NCBI GenBank assembly: GCA_001510575.1
Contig: LNGK01000008.1
Coordinates: 5,218,981 to 5,282,980 of the forward strand
Reading direction: 5' to 3'
DNA from: Knoxdaviesia capensis
Taxonomy: Eukaryota; Ascomycota; Sordariomycetes; Microascales; Gondwanamycetaceae
DNA: 64,000 bases
Shown here one piece after another: positions 36,548 through 46,867 of this stretch. The stretch's first letter is position 1. Every line of letters begins with the position of its first letter. Both the position numbers and the translations under genes were made by a program. Below the pieces are notes generated by a model. It searched no databases. It saw only the letters and a program-made list of their open reading frames with translations, and had not been told where the DNA came from.

Positions 36548-36847
36548 CGTGGCAGCCACTCCGCGGTCGGAGAGCGAAGCTGCGCCGTCCAGCCGGAGAG
36601 TTTCCGTAGAGGTGGACGGCGTTGGCCGGCGGGTCAGCTGGCCCTGGAACAGATTGCGCCGGACAGCGGCGGTGGCTGTAGTAGTGCTAGCCGTCGACGC
36701 CACGGACACTGTCGAGCCGACGCTGGTCGACGGCGCGTGGCCGGGGCGGCCGGGCACGGGGGCACCGGTGGCACCGGTGGCAACGGGGTTGGTGTGGCTT
36801 CGGCTCCGTGCCGGCGCGCCGCCGGGCACTCGGGACCGAGAGGCCAT
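36078..36847 (-). CDS. Conserved-looking protein of unknown function, 222 aa
   Basis: Not recognised. Minus-strand exons 36277-36847 and 36078-36175 give 222 aa; the 101-nt intron has a GTTCGT donor. The first 100 residues are Ser/Thr/Ala/Pro-rich and look disordered, then a pure glycine run is encoded by a CCG/GCC trinucleotide repeat. The second half looks folded: an ELVVRDKHGEIELNSAAFVL segment, an acidic patch, a charged helix EEKLELEKEKMRLAEAIRHH, and a tail in the second exon (LHEAVRASLRGKVAAL, then DDEWMFDP, ending QRL). The tail looks conserved because the small exon adds a charged helix with a Trp-Met-Phe end in perfect frame. The GTG/TTG frame upstream of the ATG was not used. Confidence 0.7.
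36515..36546. repeat. (CCG)n trinucleotide repeat
   Basis: A GC-only triplet run inside the 222-aa gene, encoding polyglycine on the minus strand. Confidence 0.85.
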
Positions 36848-38533
36848 GGAGACGCTGGCTGGGTGTTGTGGGGTCAAGATTTGAGAGCAACCCCCTGAAA
36901 AGGAGGTATATCAGGAGAGGCAGCGGTTCCTGTGTGTGTGGGGGTGGAGGAGAGTGGTCCACCGAAGGTCAGACGGCAAGGATGGCGGGCCAAGGGAGGT
37001 GAGGCAGTGCAAACCTGAGAGATTGAAAGGGGAGATGCGCGGCAGGCGTGCAATGGTAGGGACACTCCGGCACAGCAGGACCGGGATATCTGAAGAATGT
37101 TGGTTGGAAAAGTCACGGCGAGCTCCGAAAGCTTGGTTCAGTAGAGGAAATATCCGCGGGACTCCATCGACATGAGCTGGTGGACCCACGGAATACGAAT
37201 GGTGGTTGTCTGTGGTGACGGTGAGTGATGCCGGCCGGTGGAGACTTTAATATGCGAAGAAGTGGGATAACGAAAGTGCAATAAGAAACGAAATCTTACG
37301 GAGATGAAAAAAAAAAAAAAAGAATATTCGATGCTGGGGTAAGAGTGAGAGGGGGTGGGATATGCGATAAATTACACGATGAAAACTGGACGCGTGTGTG
37401 GTGGTGAAGAGATGAAGTTACCACGAGAAAGAAACCACAGCAAAGAAAACACACGATCTGCGTGTTGGCAAGAGTCTTGCAGGGTGGTGAATGCTATAGG
37501 GGCTGTGACCCTATTCAATGGGCCGTCAAGCCCCTAAAATACCGGACATTCAGCAATCTAGGCCCTATATATCAAGACCTTGCAGGCCCAAGGCCGCTGT
37601 AGGCAGGAATTGCGCCCCCGACATAGGTGGTGCCGTCTCCATCGTCGACCACAATAATCACGTAATCCGTTCTCAAGAGCCGCGCCCCCTCTTTCTATCT
37701 TTGATTGATTCATTTGAGGATTGTTACTCTCCAATCTCCGAATTCTTGACGTGTTCATTTTCCCGTCCGGTAAGGCTTTTTTTTTCTCTCACAGGAAACA
37801 TCCTTTTCTCTCCCAGGAAAAAACCTTGTCGATTCGGAATTTTTCTCTGATAATAATAGACGTCTTATGCCCCCCACTTTAACGCCTCAATGCGACACCA
37901 TAATTGGTCGACGTCCACATGATGCACCAATAATGGCGACGCACAGGAGATCGTAAGATAGGCAGGGTCGCAAGGCCAGCGCTGATTGGCTGGCGGCTGC
38001 TTAGGGTTTGGGGTTTCGTTTCTCCCATCGTCTTTGCGACGGCCCTGAACTTTTCGGTCTACCCACCACCCCCCGGACCTTTTCTCTCGGTTTTTTCCTT
38101 GTTTCTTCATGTTTCTTCGGCCTGCAGATCTTATCGTTTTGGGGGGGGGGGACGAATTTCCAGCCTGCTGGGTCCCGACTATAAATGCGACCTTCAACAC
38201 TTTCATGTTGTAAGGCGGCATCCGGCCTCTTCCCCTGCTTGGCCCAACGAGTGGGAGACACTCACACATTCAAGCACATGAACATATCATGTTTGCGATC
38301 ATTCATTTCACCCTTTAAGAACAATACACTCCCCAGATTTCCCCTGTTCTTTCGTTCTTCGTGTTTGCTGTCGGTGTTGGGCTTATAGACCGGACTATAT
38401 CTCCCAGGCCTCTCCCCCCTCTACATACGCCCCCGCCGCCCGTTTTGTCTCTCACAAACGGGCATTTTGTGTTCACTCCTCCAAGTCTCCAGGTCAAGCA
38501 GGATTATCTTATGCCTTCAAGCTGCAGTTCACC
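36848..38533. promoter_or_regulatory. Divergent intergenic region (222-aa gene / 2EXR gene)
   Basis: No gene was recognised in these 1.7 kb. It contains a reverse CCAAT box in CTGATTGGCTGG (37981-37992), TTAGGGTTTGGGGTTT at 38001-38016, and an 11-G run at 38141-38151. The segment before the 2EXR start is CT-rich. Confidence 0.4.
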
Positions 38534-39913
38534 ATGGCTTACCCAATGTTCACTCATTCCCGAATGATGGCCACCCCGTCGCCGTCTCCTTCCGTCAGCC
38601 ACCCGGTGTGGCAAGCCTTCCGCCATGGCCGGAACGGCTTTGACATCCGGGAGTGGGAACTCGAGCCTGCTCCGGAATCAGCGGCCTCGCCCGTCCCCCA
38701 GCCACAGTCCAGATTTCCGGGCTCCCCGTCAACCTTTGATCTTGCCTTTGCTCCAAAGCCGCTCCCGCATCCTTCCTCGGGATCCGCTGCAGACAACGGC
38801 CCGGCCCCGGCCTCGGCATCTCCGACACCCACCTCCCGGCCAGACCCACCTAAACTCCCGGAGACCCCCGAGTCGCTCCCGCCGCCGCCTCTGCTCTCAC
38901 CGACTCCTGATCCCGTGACTTCCGACCCGCTTGCTTCTGCGAAACTGGTGTCGGAGGACCCCGCCACCGTCCCTGCCACTAGTGCCGAAGCCGTCGCTGC
39001 AGCGTCAGCAGCCAGCGGAGCATCAGCCGAAGACGATGCTATCCGCGTGCCACCCACCACATTCCCCCAGTTTGCACGGCTGCCGTACGAACTGCGCCGC
39101 CAGATCTGGATCATCCACATGTGCCGGTGCCGAGTCGTGATCATCCGCGGGCAGATCCGCGGCGAGTCCCTCTCAAGCACGCTCAACGCGCGCGGCAAGC
39201 CCACGAGCAACGCCTCGTGGTACGTGGAGAACCAGTCACCCGACCTGATGCGCGTGTGCCACGAGGCGCGTGCCGAGGCGCTGGCCTTCTACCGCATCCA
39301 TCTGCCGGTGTCGTCAAAGCGCTCGCCCGACGGCCACCCGCGCTGCAACGAGCAGAACCCGGCGTGGCCGCACGCCTACATCTGCCCGGAGTGGGACCTG
39401 GTGCTGTTCTTCGCGCTGTCCAAGTCGATCAACGTCGGCGTGCTGCTCAGCGACCTGACCGCGCACGACCCGCTCGGCCACGGCGCCGTGCACGCCGGCT
39501 GCAGCGACGCCCCCGTCACCTTCTTCTCGCTGCCGGCCGACCCCGGCGCCGGCCTGCTGCCCCTGGAGGCCAGCCTGACGCGCCTGCGCACGTGGATGGT
39601 GTGCGAGGGCCTGCTGTGGCCGGCGAGCCTGCGGCTCGGCCAGGGCTTCATCTCGCACGTCAAGACCGAGGAGCTCAACGGCCGCGTGCTCAGCCGCAAC
39701 GTGAACAGAATCACGCGGCTCAAGCTGGGCGTCCTGGGCGTGTCGCGGGAGATCCTCAGCCAGATGGTCATTGCTCACGCGCGCACGCGGGACTTGATCC
39801 AGTCGCTGGCCATCTGGCCGGCGCAGTCGGGCGAGCAGGTTGTCGAGATGCTGTGGGAGGATAACGCGGGGAGGCCGTCGATTCAGTCTATTTCTTTTGC
39901 ACCTCAAGCCTAG
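38534..39913 (+). CDS. 2EXR domain-containing protein
   Basis: Single-exon protein of 459 aa. The first 170 residues are Pro/Ser/Ala-rich and probably disordered. A 2EXR domain begins at FPQFARLPYELRRQIW (177-192), the conserved F-x-LP-E-LR-x-IW opening of this large fungal family, which is F-box-like in its first helix. The domain runs on through RVVIIRG, a LMRVCHEARAEALAFY segment and YICPEWDLVLFFAL. 2EXR proteins are abundant in filamentous ascomycetes and their biochemical role is mostly unknown; a ubiquitin-ligase adaptor role is only inferred from the F-box likeness. The start used is MAYPMF; an in-frame Met lies at residue 11. Confidence 0.85.
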   Translation: MAYPMFTHSRMMATPSPSPSVSHPVWQAFRHGRNGFDIREWELEPAPESAASPVPQPQSRFPGSPSTFDLAFAPKPLPHPSSGSAADNGPAPASASPTPTSRPDPPKLPETPESLPPPPLLSPTPDPVTSDPLASAKLVSEDPATVPATSAEAVAAASAASGASAEDDAIRVPPTTFPQFARLPYELRRQIWIIHMCRCRVVIIRGQIRGESLSSTLNARGKPTSNASWYVENQSPDLMRVCHEARAEALAFYRIHLPVSSKRSPDGHPRCNEQNPAWPHAYICPEWDLVLFFALSKSINVGVLLSDLTAHDPLGHGAVHAGCSDAPVTFFSLPADPGAGLLPLEASLTRLRTWMVCEGLLWPASLRLGQGFISHVKTEELNGRVLSRNVNRITRLKLGVLGVSREILSQMVIAHARTRDLIQSLAIWPAQSGEQVVEMLWEDNAGRPSIQSISFAPQA

Positions 39914-40434
39914 CGATGTTCTGCTTTTTCTGTTTTTGTTTATCTTTGTCGTCAGTTTGGCAACGGTGTTTCTTGGGTATCTGTCTTTTTCTTTTGAGGG
40001 GGCTGCGTCTTTCATGGCTCCCCAGGGCTCATAGTTGGGCTGTATACGATTGTGCCCTTATGGTTACCCCCTTCTTTTCTGTTCCTCGTGGAAACGGGTG
40101 CGGACTCTTGTCGTATCTCTTCAACTTTGAAGTAAGAGACAAAAGCGGCTCCATCTGATCGCTCGACTTACAGGGGAATTTTGCTTTTACTTCCTATGAA
40201 GCACTTTATGATGTGGACACGACTATTTGCAGGCAGTTATTGGCTTCTATACTATGACCTTTTCTAATCTGGCTAGATGTAGTGAAGCTTGAAAACGCAA
40301 GGGAAATGAATACAATGTATGATTAATGGTACATGTATACGAAACACCTCTATCGGGGAATCCTCAAAATGGCTGTTGGTACATGTGAGTGAAAATACAG
40401 TTGGTTTTGTTATAAACGGCCGCGACATGCCAGA
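39914..40434. other. Convergent 3' flanks of the 2EXR gene and mL57
   Basis: T-rich then A-rich sequence consistent with two facing 3' UTRs. No gene was recognised. Confidence 0.45.
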
Positions 40435-41436
40435 TTAGCTCTGCTGCAGACGCTTCAGCAGTCTCTCGCGGATCAATCTGCCTCCGACCTCGGCGCCGTG
40501 CTGGAGGAGAACAGCGCCAAAGATGGCTTGCATCGCGCCGTTGATAACCACCTGAAGGCCAGATCCGGCGAGATTCTCAGGCTAATCAGACGTGAAAGAA
40601 AGACAATGTCAGAATCGGTGCACCACGTATCGGCGAGGCTTCCGAATGTTGTGTGAAATATGGGGGGGGGTAACTAACCAGTCTCGGCTTCCACCTTAGC
40701 ACTTTGTGCAGGCCAACCTCCATGGCCAGCTGCTCCACGGCTTCTTTCGACACGATATCCAGCGGGATCTGGTGGCTCAGGTTATCCAGACTAGCCAGCG
40801 AAGCGTTCTGGAACGGTACACGGCCAAACTCGTCCGGCGCATCGGTGCTGATCGCAGGGGAGGTCACGATGTTGCGGGTGGCTTCGAGGATGATCGCTTG
40901 CCGGCCTGCGAAATAGAGATAGCACACAGACACCTGTTAGACCATGCAAATACAACACGAGGGAGTAGACGGAGATGGCAGATAGACTTACCAAGATACG
41001 CAAGACGGTCATTGAAGCCTCTCCGGCCCTGATCAAAGCTTTTGTGGGTGACAGCCAGCCACTTGATCTCATCAGGCAGCAAGCGATCGCCATCGCGGCC
41101 CAGCAGCCGGTTGTACATGGCGTCCAGCTTCTCCGGGTCGCTGTTAACCTTCCACACCGACCGCCGGGGGTCCTTGGGAGTATTGACCGAGAACGGCGCC
41201 TTCATCGCCTCGGGCGTGTACGACCACCGTGGCCGCTCGCCGCCAGCCGACTCGGCACTGTCCGCCGGGTCGCGCGCGTCCCGCGACACCTGCGCCGATG
41301 ACGACAGCATCCGCGCCCACACTAATTGCCGCTGGTGTGCTGCCGCGGCCGCCACCGCCGTCGAGCTGTCTTGGGAGCATTGTCGGAGCGCGACGCGCGC
41401 AAGCGAGCCCGCGGATCGGGGGCCGGCTGGAGGCAT
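40435..41436 (-). CDS. Mitochondrial large-subunit ribosomal protein mL57 (Mrpl15), RNase III-like
   Basis: Structural protein of the mitochondrial 54S subunit with an RNase III fold that is not expected to cut RNA. Minus-strand exons 40992-41436, 40679-40905 and 40435-40581 give 272 aa. The first 50 residues are rich in Arg, Ala and Ser with few acidic residues, as in a mitochondrial targeting sequence. The RNase III-like core includes LLPDEIKWLAVTHKSFDQG and GFNDRLAYLG (about 118-149), then RQAIILEATRN. The classic RNase III signature would have Glu residues around LE(F/Y)LGD; here the motif is LAYLGR, so the catalytic acids are missing. Introns are 86 and 97 nt; the second contains a 10-G run. 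Another RNase III-fold mitoribosomal protein (mL44) is less likely because no dsRNA-binding domain follows. Confidence 0.82.
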
Positions 41437-41925
41437 TGTGTGACGGGGATGCGACGGACGCGTGCGCGCACTAGAAAGGAACGATTGAACAGAGGAGAGA
41501 GAAGGAATGAAAGCGATATCGAAGAATCGCGTTGTCGTCTGGAGCAATTACTGCACAAATTTTCCTCTCGGGGTCGTGATGTTGAATTGGTTGTATCATA
41601 GCTGTTCTGCGTTTGAACAGAAAAAAAAAAATCAGAACCAGCTAGGAGAGGGGTCACGTGACCCCCAAATCTTTGCTCGCGTCTGTTGAAAAGCACAGTG
41701 TGTGTAGACTGTGCGAACAAAACCTCAGACGGTTTCAACCCTCATATAACATCAACGACGGCATGAACAACTCGTCTTCTTCTTCTCTACTTTACTTTCC
41801 ACGCGGACACTTTTTAGATTTCAAGACGTATAAAGTGTTCTGCTTTTTCTCCTTTGTCACTACAACCGGATTGATCCTTTCAATTCACTTATTCCGCGAT
41901 TTCATGCTATAAGGCCGATACCAAG
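41437..41925. promoter_or_regulatory. Divergent promoter mL57 / RTT109 with 16-bp CACGTG palindrome
   Basis: The 489 bp between the two ATGs hold GGGGTCACGTGACCCC at 41650-41665, a perfect 16-bp palindrome around the E-box CACGTG. It lies about 215 bp from the mL57 start and 260 bp from the RTT109 start. The core matches that in the URM1/SF3b4 divergent promoter. Confidence 0.55.
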
Positions 41926-43689
41926 ATGGCGACTCCGTCCAGCGCCGGCGCCGGCGCGCCTTCAACGCCGACCTCAGCCCTATCTGAGAAACTCGCGGAG
42001 ATTCTCTCCCACGGCCATAAATTCGGCCTCTACCACCTCTCCACTGTTCCGTCGCGCACGGCCGCGCTATACTCAGCCCCTCCGGGTCTTGCCGACGACC
42101 GAACCTACCTCGAGAAGCACTTTGTCGCCGTGTCGATCAACAGCAAACCGGCTGCACCGGTGCCGAAGGCCGACGTGTTCATCCTTGCGCTAGAGGTGTA
42201 CATCTTCACAACCAAGTACTCCACCACCATCTTCGTGTCCAAGGCCGACTCTACCGGCTTCCTCCGGCTGCTGGGCCTCCCCAAGGGTGCCCCCTCGCCG
42301 ATCCGCGAGATTAGCACTGCCCTCGTGCAGTTCCTTGTCGACGAGCGGCGCCGAGCTGGCGTACAGACGGTGGTGAGCTTGTTTGCGCGGTCGCAGTCGC
42401 AGTACCTGTTCCCCGGCAGTATCCAGTATAAGGGCAAGCACGTGCTTGACGACCGGGGTCTGGTGCGCTGGTGGTGCCGGGTGATGAACCCGCTGGTGCT
42501 GAAGGCGGTGGACGAGTCGAAGGACAAGGCGGCGACACAGTGGAAGGAAGTGAAGGCGTATCTCGTTGTGCCGGGCCTCGACCACTACGAGACGAAGGCC
42601 AATGTGCCGAAGACGGCCGCAACGGCGGACCTTTGGGTGCTGGGCCACCCCCTCGAACACATCTCCCACTATACCCGCGAGCACGACAACGTTCCCCCGC
42701 GGTGTCTTATCCCGAAGTTCCCTGATGACCCCAAGTCGCGATACCGAGACGAGCTCGACAACGAGGTGGCCAAGTCCGAGAACCTTCACGAAACCGGAAA
42801 GTGGAACACAGTGCGCACTCTGGACCAGTTCTGGGAGATGATGGCGTTCCGACAAGAGTGTTCCAGCGGCCGCATGACCGGCTTCCTGTGGCTGGTGTTC
42901 GACCCTCTCTCCGAAAACGAGGAAGACGAAGACGATGCAGCCTCTGTGAAATCATCCACATCGCAGACCGCAGCCACTTCCAAGAAACCCAAGCCTAAGT
43001 CGTTGAAGTCTACGAAGCGATCGGCGCTGAAGACCCGGGCGCGCAAGTCCTCTAAGCGCAAGTCGAAGAAGCGCCGCAACCCGTTCGAGATGGTAGTTGT
43101 TCGCCCGCTGCGCATGAAGGCCAACCGGCTCGGCAACCTGGCCAACACGCCCCGACAGACTAAGTACTATTCGTGGCCCGAGTCGAGCCAGGGCTCGGTC
43201 GTTGTTAGCGACAAGGACTATGCCCGCGTGATGGAGATGCTACTGCGCCTAGACTTTGCCACCACGAGCCTGGCGATCAAGAGCACGCAGCAGTTCATCA
43301 CCGAGATTGGCGTGTTGGGAGGCCGGCGCGCGTGGGGCCTGGAGGTCGAGGGCCAGCAGGATATCTCGCCGTTTGTCGAGGCGGCGGCGAACTCTGCGTC
43401 CGCTGGAACCGCCACCACTGGTACAGCCGACAGGAACGGAAACAGCCCAACTGGCGGTGTTGTGGTTAACAACCTGTCGGGCCTTGTTAAGCGCAAACAC
43501 TCGAACGCGGCTGCTGACCACGAGGCCAGCAAGGTCACAGTGCTGTCCGCCGGACTGATTCGCCGCAAGTCGGCGGCCTTCACAGCGGAAACCGGGGACG
43601 CGAACGGCGCTAGTGTGGAGCCGGACCCTGCCGCCCCGGCGGTCAATGTTCTCGGCGCGGGACTCATCCGGCGCAAGCCCAAGAACTGA
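41926..43689 (+). CDS. Histone acetyltransferase Rtt109 (H3 K56)
   Basis: Fungal-specific acetyltransferase that acetylates newly made histone H3 at Lys56 (with Asf1) and Lys9 (with Vps75), acting in the nucleus during DNA replication and repair. Single exon, 587 aa. The KAT11 catalytic domain starts near residue 20 (LSEKLAEILSHGHKFGLYHL) and contains EVYIFTT, TIFVSKADSTGF and the conserved RQECSSGRMTGFLWL (309-323). An acidic linker is followed by a strongly basic block (about 353-387, many Lys/Arg), a likely nuclear localisation signal and histone-chaperone contact. The C-terminus carries three related motifs, GLVKRK (about 519), GLIRRK (about 543) and GLIRRK (about 579). The start is the first ATG downstream of the leader. 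Confidence 0.93.
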   Translation: MATPSSAGAGAPSTPTSALSEKLAEILSHGHKFGLYHLSTVPSRTAALYSAPPGLADDRTYLEKHFVAVSINSKPAAPVPKADVFILALEVYIFTTKYSTTIFVSKADSTGFLRLLGLPKGAPSPIREISTALVQFLVDERRRAGVQTVVSLFARSQSQYLFPGSIQYKGKHVLDDRGLVRWWCRVMNPLVLKAVDESKDKAATQWKEVKAYLVVPGLDHYETKANVPKTAATADLWVLGHPLEHISHYTREHDNVPPRCLIPKFPDDPKSRYRDELDNEVAKSENLHETGKWNTVRTLDQFWEMMAFRQECSSGRMTGFLWLVFDPLSENEEDEDDAASVKSSTSQTAATSKKPKPKSLKSTKRSALKTRARKSSKRKSKKRRNPFEMVVVRPLRMKANRLGNLANTPRQTKYYSWPESSQGSVVVSDKDYARVMEMLLRLDFATTSLAIKSTQQFITEIGVLGGRRAWGLEVEGQQDISPFVEAAANSASAGTATTGTADRNGNSPTGGVVVNNLSGLVKRKHSNAAADHEASKVTVLSAGLIRRKSAAFTAETGDANGASVEPDPAAPAVNVLGAGLIRRKPKN

Positions 43690-44127
43690 GGATGGGCGGG
43701 TCAGAGGTAAAGGGTGGAGCGGGTTTGATTTCACGAACTCATTGAATTGGGAAAGCGATGGCGTTAAAGTTTGTGTTTTCTTGGTGTCTATTTTTATCCT
43801 CCACCCCATTCCATCGGGACGATAGGATTTCGGGGTTTCTGGGAGTTTGGTTGGGGACACGATGGGTTTGGTTGGTCGGGAACAGGTCACACAAGCGAAC
43901 ATTTAGCCAGGTGTGCTATCAGTCTTTCATGTTAGCGGTATCAGTATCAGCGGCATAGCCATACGAAAGCATTGGAGTTATCACGAGAATAGAAGAATAA
44001 ACAAGCTGGTATTACTAACTAACCCCCTATTATGAAGAGTTGATTATGAAGAGAAAGAGACAAAGGAAAGCTTGCAAAAGTTGACTCGACGATCTGATAT
44101 CTTATATCACTACTTCCGCTTCCACAC
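43690..44127. other. Convergent 3' flanks of RTT109 and the GH45 gene
   Basis: No gene was recognised. The T/G-rich left part and A-rich right part fit facing 3' UTRs. Confidence 0.45.
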
Positions 44128-45031
44128 TCATGCACTGCATCCAGAGACACTCGTCAAAGCCTCGGGGCAGGTCATTTCCTTCCACTCAACATGCCAGGTG
44201 TTGATGTCTCCGCGGGCCCAGTTCCACCGCCAGTAGCATCCGCCCTGCATCTGCTCGGGAAGCACGGAGCACTCTTCCATCTTGGTGACACCGCCATACT
44301 CACGGCCCCTGTTGGAAGAACCGGCAATCTTGTTAGTTCGCAGTCCGTGCGTTTGAGCTGGTCCCCACAGAAACAGAAGTACATACCAATCGTATCCGAA
44401 CTGAGCGGTGCACCCCTTCGAGTTCGGCCCCACACCGCCACCGGGCGTGAGGATGATGAAGTCCCGCACGCTGGTATCCCCGTTGTCGTTGCCACCGGAG
44501 TTGATCGACTGCACGTGCATGCGCTTGCCGGCCGCGGGGCCATCGGTCCACTGCAGCTCGAAGCACTTGCAGCAGTTGGAGCTGCTGTGCGTGATCACGT
44601 AGCCGTACGACAGGTCCTCCGACACCGGCCGCGGCGAGAAGTCCGAGCACAGGTAGCCGGTGCCGTCGGTGTCGCAGCCGCTCTTGGCCGCGTTGGCCTG
44701 CTGGTTGTTGAACGGGTTGTCGCTCTTGTCGCACACCATGACTTGGCCGCTGGGGGGTGGAATGGAGTGTTAGTTGGTGATGCTGGGGCGGAGTTAGGGT
44801 TAGGGTTATGGGGGAGAAACTTACGTAGCACCGGAGTTCTTCATGATGCTGTTCCATGCACAGGCGGGCTTACAGCTAGAGTTCAAGACGTGTTAGAGAA
44901 TTGGTTGATACTGTTGTTGAGGGTCCAATGGCTTCTTACCAGTCCCATGACGTGAGTGTCCGGCCGGGAGCAGCCGATGTTGTGTGGAGCAGCGCCGAGA
45001 CAGCCACCAGGATACCGCCGTAGAACAACAT
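44128..45031 (-). CDS. Secreted GH45-type endoglucanase (catalytic domain only)
   Basis: Predicted extracellular beta-1,4-glucanase of glycoside hydrolase family 45. Minus-strand exons 44940-45031, 44825-44875, 44387-44749 and 44128-44308 give 228 aa. A signal peptide (MLFYGGILVAVSALLHTTSA) ends near residue 20. The mature protein opens with SWDCCKPACAW, matching the family WDCCKP signature whose Asp (D30 here) is the catalytic base. NCCKCFELQW, AGKRMHVQS, TPGGGVG (149-155) and GGCYWRWNW also match GH45, as does the Cys-rich pattern. No cellulose-binding module or linker is present. The general-acid Asp of Humicola Cel45A lies four residues before the Pro of PGGGVG; here that residue is Ile146 and the nearest acid is D144. 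Introns are 64, 75 and 78 nt. A TATAAG lies on the minus strand near 45208-45213, about 180 bp upstream. Confidence 0.88.
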
Positions 45032-46867
45032 TATAGATAAATAGGATGTGATATTGATGAATGATAAGTAGGTCAAACTCAAGATGAAGGCTAGAGAATG
45101 GGGCTTGGGCTATGCTTGAGAGAGTGCGAGAGCGAGAGTTGAAGTTGATGATGGAGAAGAGAGATTCAGAACTACCCCAGGATCAATCCATGGGAGCACT
45201 CGACCTTCTTATACATAACAGGCTCAGCATCAGCGCCAACAAGATACAAGGCAAAAGCAGAAGATAAAAAAAACAGAAAAGACGAAAATAGAACAGCCGA
45301 AATGATCCCCACGAGGCAGATGAGTACAGTTTCCCTGGAAATCCCGACCGGATCAAGCTATCGACGTGTCCGACGGGCGGCCCACGGGATTCCAAGCCTA
45401 GCGACATCCAAACGAGGTACACTACACGCCGCGTGTTTGATTTCAAGCCGTGTTGTGCTTTCTTATCTTATTTCCCATTCATTCGGCACGGTACCGGAGT
45501 CAGAACGAGGGCCAATTGTCACTTACACGGCGGGCAGAGTCGACTCCCAGGCGGGGCTACAGCGTGAATGCGGCGGTATCAAGTCAGGATTAGGACTACG
45601 ACGAGGCCAGATAGTGACCAATATGGAGCTGGGCGTAATATCCCAGATATCACACTGCAATATCCTGCTCACTCTGACATCTGATGAAGTCTGCCCGTCT
45701 CTATATTTCACAACCCAGCCTTCCCGTATACCCGGGACTCTCCAACCAGAACACAACCCAGAAGTGTATTCCATATCTGGCAGACATCTTTAAGCAATAA
45801 GTGAATACCCTGCATGGTGGCTCGAGGCCCGGCTAGCCTTCCGTAACCGAGATTGGGTACTATCATGGCATGAGAGAGCATTTTCCCTCACGCCATACTA
45901 TCAACCACGTCTTTTCATCCGGACATCTGAAGCTCAAAAACTAAAAGAGGTGTGAGTGGGAACGGACTTGGGAAGGTTTTGGGGCTATATCTCGTCTTCC
46001 AAGCTGATATGAGAACAATAAACACGCTTTTCCGGACCTGATCCGATGTTTGTATCTTGCTCTATATAACTTCAATTCAATCTATTCACTGAGGCCTAGG
46101 CCTACCCGCGACTCGTATTGACAGTTACACGTTCATATTACCCACGACGCTGTTTTTAGCTGGTGCCTCTCTTTCTGCATATATAACGGCCGGTTAGATC
46201 GGGGAATTTTCAAAAAAATAAATATAGTCACCACTATACTATCAGCCAAGTGGGCAAAAATGCTTAAAGTTGATGCTTTGAATTTTGCCGGAGAGAAAAA
46301 TTGCGTGTAAGGTTGGGTTGAAAATAGTATGTGGACGTCCGTGAGAGCTAGCACAGACGTGCATATGTTGAAGTATTTATTTACAGACTACTAAATATGG
46401 ACGATAGACAAATGATTGAAATACTCTCTTTATTGGACATGCAGGACGAAGACGTTTATACGTTATTAATAGCTCCTGGGGGGGGGGTTGTAGATATCCA
46501 GTCTGCCGTGTTAGCCAAACCCTAGACCCTAAGATACTCAATTGACTGCACAGATTGTGGCGATACCGGGACCAAAGGTTAGCGAACAACAGCAACAGGG
46601 CTAAATTGGCCCAGTCTGTGGACAAAGCTGGGATGGACGCCTATCTTACCACCGGGAAAGAGGGGACATGTTCAGGATCATTGAGACAGTGGGTGTGTGT
46701 GTATTTCTTTTTGGCTGGCTCCTGGTAGCCATCCATGATCAAGTCTAGGAGGGTATGTATTTGAGTTTTTGAAATTTGTGAGTTTTTAATTGACCAATTT
46801 AGAAGCCGTCTTTTTCCAAGAAAAATAACGGTCTTTGACGCCTTGACTTTTTCTCTCGTCCTGTTCT
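45032..46867. other. GH45 upstream region and GluRS 3' flank; no gene seen
   Basis: The GH45 side holds a TATAAG (minus strand, about 45208-45213). No convincing XlnR or CLR-type site was found by eye beyond single short matches expected by chance. Frames of up to 163 codons lack any family signal. A 10-G run lies near 46481-46490. Confidence 0.4.

Noticed and set aside
36183..36884. A 233-codon plus-strand frame opposite the 222-aa gene
   Set aside because: It is dominated by Ser and a Pro run from the CCG repeat, has no splice partner, and the minus strand has a better two-exon model that closes in frame.
38141..38151. Assembly gap or adaptor artefact at the 11-G run
   Set aside because: Flanking sequence is continuous and similar G/C runs occur elsewhere in the window (28394, 40661, 46481), so it looks like a native homopolymer.
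39121..39864. A 247-codon alternative frame inside the 2EXR gene
   Set aside because: It is an Arg/Ala/Pro-rich GC-frame shadow of the 2EXR domain.
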